From assembly GCA_037953745.1 (NCBI GenBank), contig JBAKBP010000207.1, positions 1 to 64,000 of the forward strand: 64,000 nt of DNA, given 5' to 3'. The stretch is from Lithodes maja (Eukaryota; Arthropoda; Malacostraca; Decapoda; Lithodidae). The position numbers and the translations under genes are program-made. The notes beneath the pieces were generated by a model that had not been told where the DNA came from, searched no databases, and saw only the letters and a program-made list of their open reading frames with translations. Positions 61,614-64,000 of the stretch are shown here, piece after piece. Position 1 is the stretch's first letter; every line of letters begins with the position of its first letter.

Positions 61614-62892
61614 AACCTTCAGCTATCTACATCCAAGCGTCCCAACCGAATTGTCTAGCAGCACAGCTGACGTGGGAGCGTCCGCGGGAAAAGAGAAGAG
61701 AGGCAAAGCAGAGGCCCGACCTAGAGTAGGATAGAACCCACCCTAGGGCGGAAACGGGCCCCGGGAGGCCCTAACCCAGATGCCAGAGGCTCGGAAGAGA
61801 GCGGTCCAGTAAGAGAAGGTGTCTAGGCAGAGGACCGACCAGGAGCGGGAGTCATCCACGCACCAGGGGAGCGAGCTGAGTGCAGCCCGGCCTAGAGACC
61901 CGCGACACCGGTGAGGGTGGAAGGAAAAAACATCTCAAGGTACTGGTGAGCACAATGTAGGGTAAGAGGCCAATATAGGTGAAGACAGCGTCTCAGGAAC
62001 GCAAGGTAGTGGTGAGTCCAATGTAGGGTAAGACGGAGGCCCAGGAGCCGGAATCAGACGAAAACTGGTGCCCCCCAAGATGGGTTAGAAAAACCGTAGA
62101 CAGGCAAGCAAGAGCAAGCCGAGGAGGCAACAGTGTCTGACATCCAAAACGCCCCCCCAAACAAAAGTTAGGCTAAGCGAAAAGTCGGCCTAGCCTAAAG
62201 AGTGGCAGGGAAAAAAGAAGCGTTATGTCGGAACGTAGAGCCCACCGCAAAACCGCGGTTTTGCAGGAATGTTAGCCCGACCATATTGCGTACGGCAGAG
62301 AGCGGCCAAACAATCAGAGATCACCGAAACCCGCATGTGCGGGGATCCTGGGGTATACGGCAGACGAACCTGAGAAGGAACTCTGACACTGTTGCCAACC
62401 CAAAAAAGACCAAGAAGATGGTTTCACATTTCTGAGATTTCGCAGGAGCCGTGCATGACATGCCGGACCGAATTGGCAACAGTGTGAAGAGTGAGCAACA
62501 GCCCCCCATCGACGAAGGCTAGGCCACGAACGCCCCCCGCCAACAGACGGAAGAGCGACCCACTAACGAAGGTAACCAGGGCTCATCACTAGGCCTGTAT
62601 GGGCGAGGAAGAGACCCCAATAGGGAAGGGAACCCTATGAGGAGGCTAAATGAAAGAGAAAGAAGAGGACTGTGCCCCCCCCCTTCAGACATTAAGGTAG
62701 CCTAGCCTAGGAAAACTCCGATAGTGTGACAGCACTTCGCGAAACGAGTTCCCCCCCCCAATGTAAACCCCAAGCAGATGAACAAATAAGGCGACAGTAT
62801 CTGTAGGCCTTAGGCGGAGGTGAGGGAGGCACAGGAGAGCATCCAAAGTGGAGCGGATCACAGCCTGGGAAACAGGGGAGAAGAGCATGAAA
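61614..62892. other. Noncoding leader-like region of DIRS-2 or unknown repeat
   Basis: No gene recognised. A 65-bp unit with GTGGTGAG-CCAATGTAGGGTAAG type sequence occurs twice (61936 and 62001). A perfect 18-bp palindrome, GCAAAACCGCGGTTTTGC, is at 62247-62264. A 13-bp inverted pair, ACACTGTTGCCAA/TTGGCAACAGTGT, lies near 62386-62483. Several runs of 8-9 C occur. Confidence 0.5.
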
Positions 62893-63730
62893 CACCAGAA
62901 CCGATGCAGCAAGAGGCATGGACAAGTAGCAATGCACTCTTCAACCCAAACCCAGAGAGGAGCGGACCATCAAGGTACCCTCCGGTCGGGGGCGGGACAA
63001 CAGGACAGCCAAAAAAGCGTGAAACACACGCCGCCGTAGGGCGGTGTAAACACGCCCTGGAGCGGTCCCAAGACGCTCCAGAGCGGGCCACAGCCACCAG
63101 AACCTTACCAAAGCACCCCAGAGACAAGTAGGACCGACCCAGAGCGGGGGAAGAACCCGCGCCCTAGGGCGGGTGAAGACACCAAGAAGAGAGGGAGCCG
63201 AAAAATCAAACGAACCGACCTGGAGCGTGAAAAACCAGCGCTCCAGGGCGGGGCGGTCACGCTTGAGCGGGAGGACGATATAGCGGTCACACGCTCTCAA
63301 AGCATTAACCACCAGAACCAATGCATCAACAGGCATGGACAAGGAGCAATGCACTCCCCAACCCAAACCCAGAGAGGAGCGGACCATCAAGGTACCCTCC
63401 GGTCGGGGGCGGGACAACAGGACAGCCAAAAAAGCGTGAAACACACGCCGCCATAGAGCGGGGTAAACACGCCCTGGAGCGGTCGCAAGACGCTCTAGAG
63501 CAGGCCACAGCCACCAGAAACTTACCAGCCTCTCAGAGACAAGTAGGACCGACCCAGAGCGGGGGAAGAACCCACGCTCCAGGGCGGGTGAAGACACCAC
63601 GAAGAGAGGTAGCCGAAAAACCAAACAAACCGACCTGGAGCATGAAAAACCAGCGCTCCAGGGCGGGGTGGTCACGCTTGAGCGGGAGGACGATATAGCG
63701 GTCTCACGCTCGGTCCAGAGCAGCACCAAA
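62893..63730. repeat. 417-bp tandem duplication
   Basis: Two units starting at about 62893 and 63311 share markers at steady offsets: ACCAGAACC at 62893/63311, AGCGGACCAT at 62961/63378 and CTGGAGCGTGA-type at 63220/63635. Each unit holds several copies of GCTCCAGGGCGG or its reverse complement, as hairpin-like pairs. The length is divisible by three, so a long minus-strand frame stays open. I do not believe it codes. Confidence 0.8.
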
Positions 63731-64000
63731 GAAGGAGAAGACAGCGCCGAAGCGACAGACGCACGCCCAGGAGCGGTAATACCGACGCTCCAGGGCGGAG
63801 CGGCGACCACCTAGTAATAGTCTGAAGGCCAGGGTAAGTGAAAGAAGACAGGTGAGAAGCGCCAGACGCTCGCCCTGGTGCGGTAGTACTGACGCTCCAG
63901 GGCGAAGCGGCGAGCCAGGTCCAAGTGAGAGAGGACCGAAGCGTCACTCACCGACCATACTTAAGAACATATAAATAACGTGTTCGTCTACTAAACATAG
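63731..64000. other. Region with further GCTCCAGGGCG motifs
   Basis: Motif copies continue at about 63787 and 63892 (GACGCTCCAGGGCG), but the 417-bp period is lost. No gene seen to the window end. Confidence 0.5.

Noticed and set aside
62893..63730. CRISPR-like array or satellite
   Set aside because: Only two long units with near-identical content; there are no short repeats with unique spacers.
62941..63810. 289-codon minus-strand ORF
   Set aside because: It is open because the 417-bp tandem unit is a multiple of three and GC-rich; the composition is low in complexity and matches no known family.

Overview
The window looks like eukaryotic, repeat-saturated intergenic DNA, most plausibly from an arthropod and perhaps a decapod crustacean. 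That guess rests only on the repeat types: DIRS1-like elements, a CR1-type LINE with a TACTCACCTAATTG tail repeat, BEL/Pao elements and TTAA MITEs. I see no convincing host protein gene, rRNA or functional tRNA gene. Every substantial open frame belongs to a transposable element.

Layout. (1) Positions 1-27768 are a nested stack. A BEL/Pao LTR in minus orientation (BEL-1, visible only at 19488-19597 and 27660-27768) was entered by two Ty3/gypsy elements of a Gmr1-like family: element C (plus strand, pol end at 1-1272, 3' LTR from 1604) and element B (19598-27659, minus). The 3' LTR of C was entered by a second BEL element (BEL-2, 2449-18426, plus). Its gag was entered by element A (4251-12495, minus), and its 3' LTR by a SINE-like sequence. 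(2) 27769-28568 is short non-TE-like sequence holding microsatellites and a Tc1/mariner-type MITE. (3) 28569-38370 is element D, a complete Gmr1-like element with one uninterrupted 1712-codon gag-PR-IN-RT-RNase H frame and a tRNA-derived SINE in one LTR. (4) 38371-49435 holds pieces of non-LTR elements, interrupted by a DIRS1-like element (38990-48742). That element has inverted terminal repeats, an internal complementary region, a gag, RT/RNase H/methyltransferase-like frames and a frameshifted tyrosine recombinase. (5) 49432-50952 contains foldback elements and TTAA MITEs. (6) About 51552-61620 is an older, decayed DIRS-like element split by a CR1-type LINE (53018-58577), which itself carries two inverted copies of one TTAA MITE. 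(7) 61620-64000 is noncoding, with a 417-bp tandem duplication and a reiterated GC-rich motif.

How the parts may work together. Element D has the full replication and integration set in the order PR-IN-RT-RNase H, which is unusual for Ty3/gypsy. Elements A and B share its primer-binding site and polypurine tract layout. They encode gag and protease, but they have lost the integrase core and the RT catalytic loop, while still keeping one open frame of more than 3.6 kb. Their LTRs are nearly identical, so they moved recently and presumably used enzymes supplied by a relative. This gag-protease lineage with a shuffled, still-open pol remnant and an unrecognised block of about 170 residues is the most interesting feature of the window.
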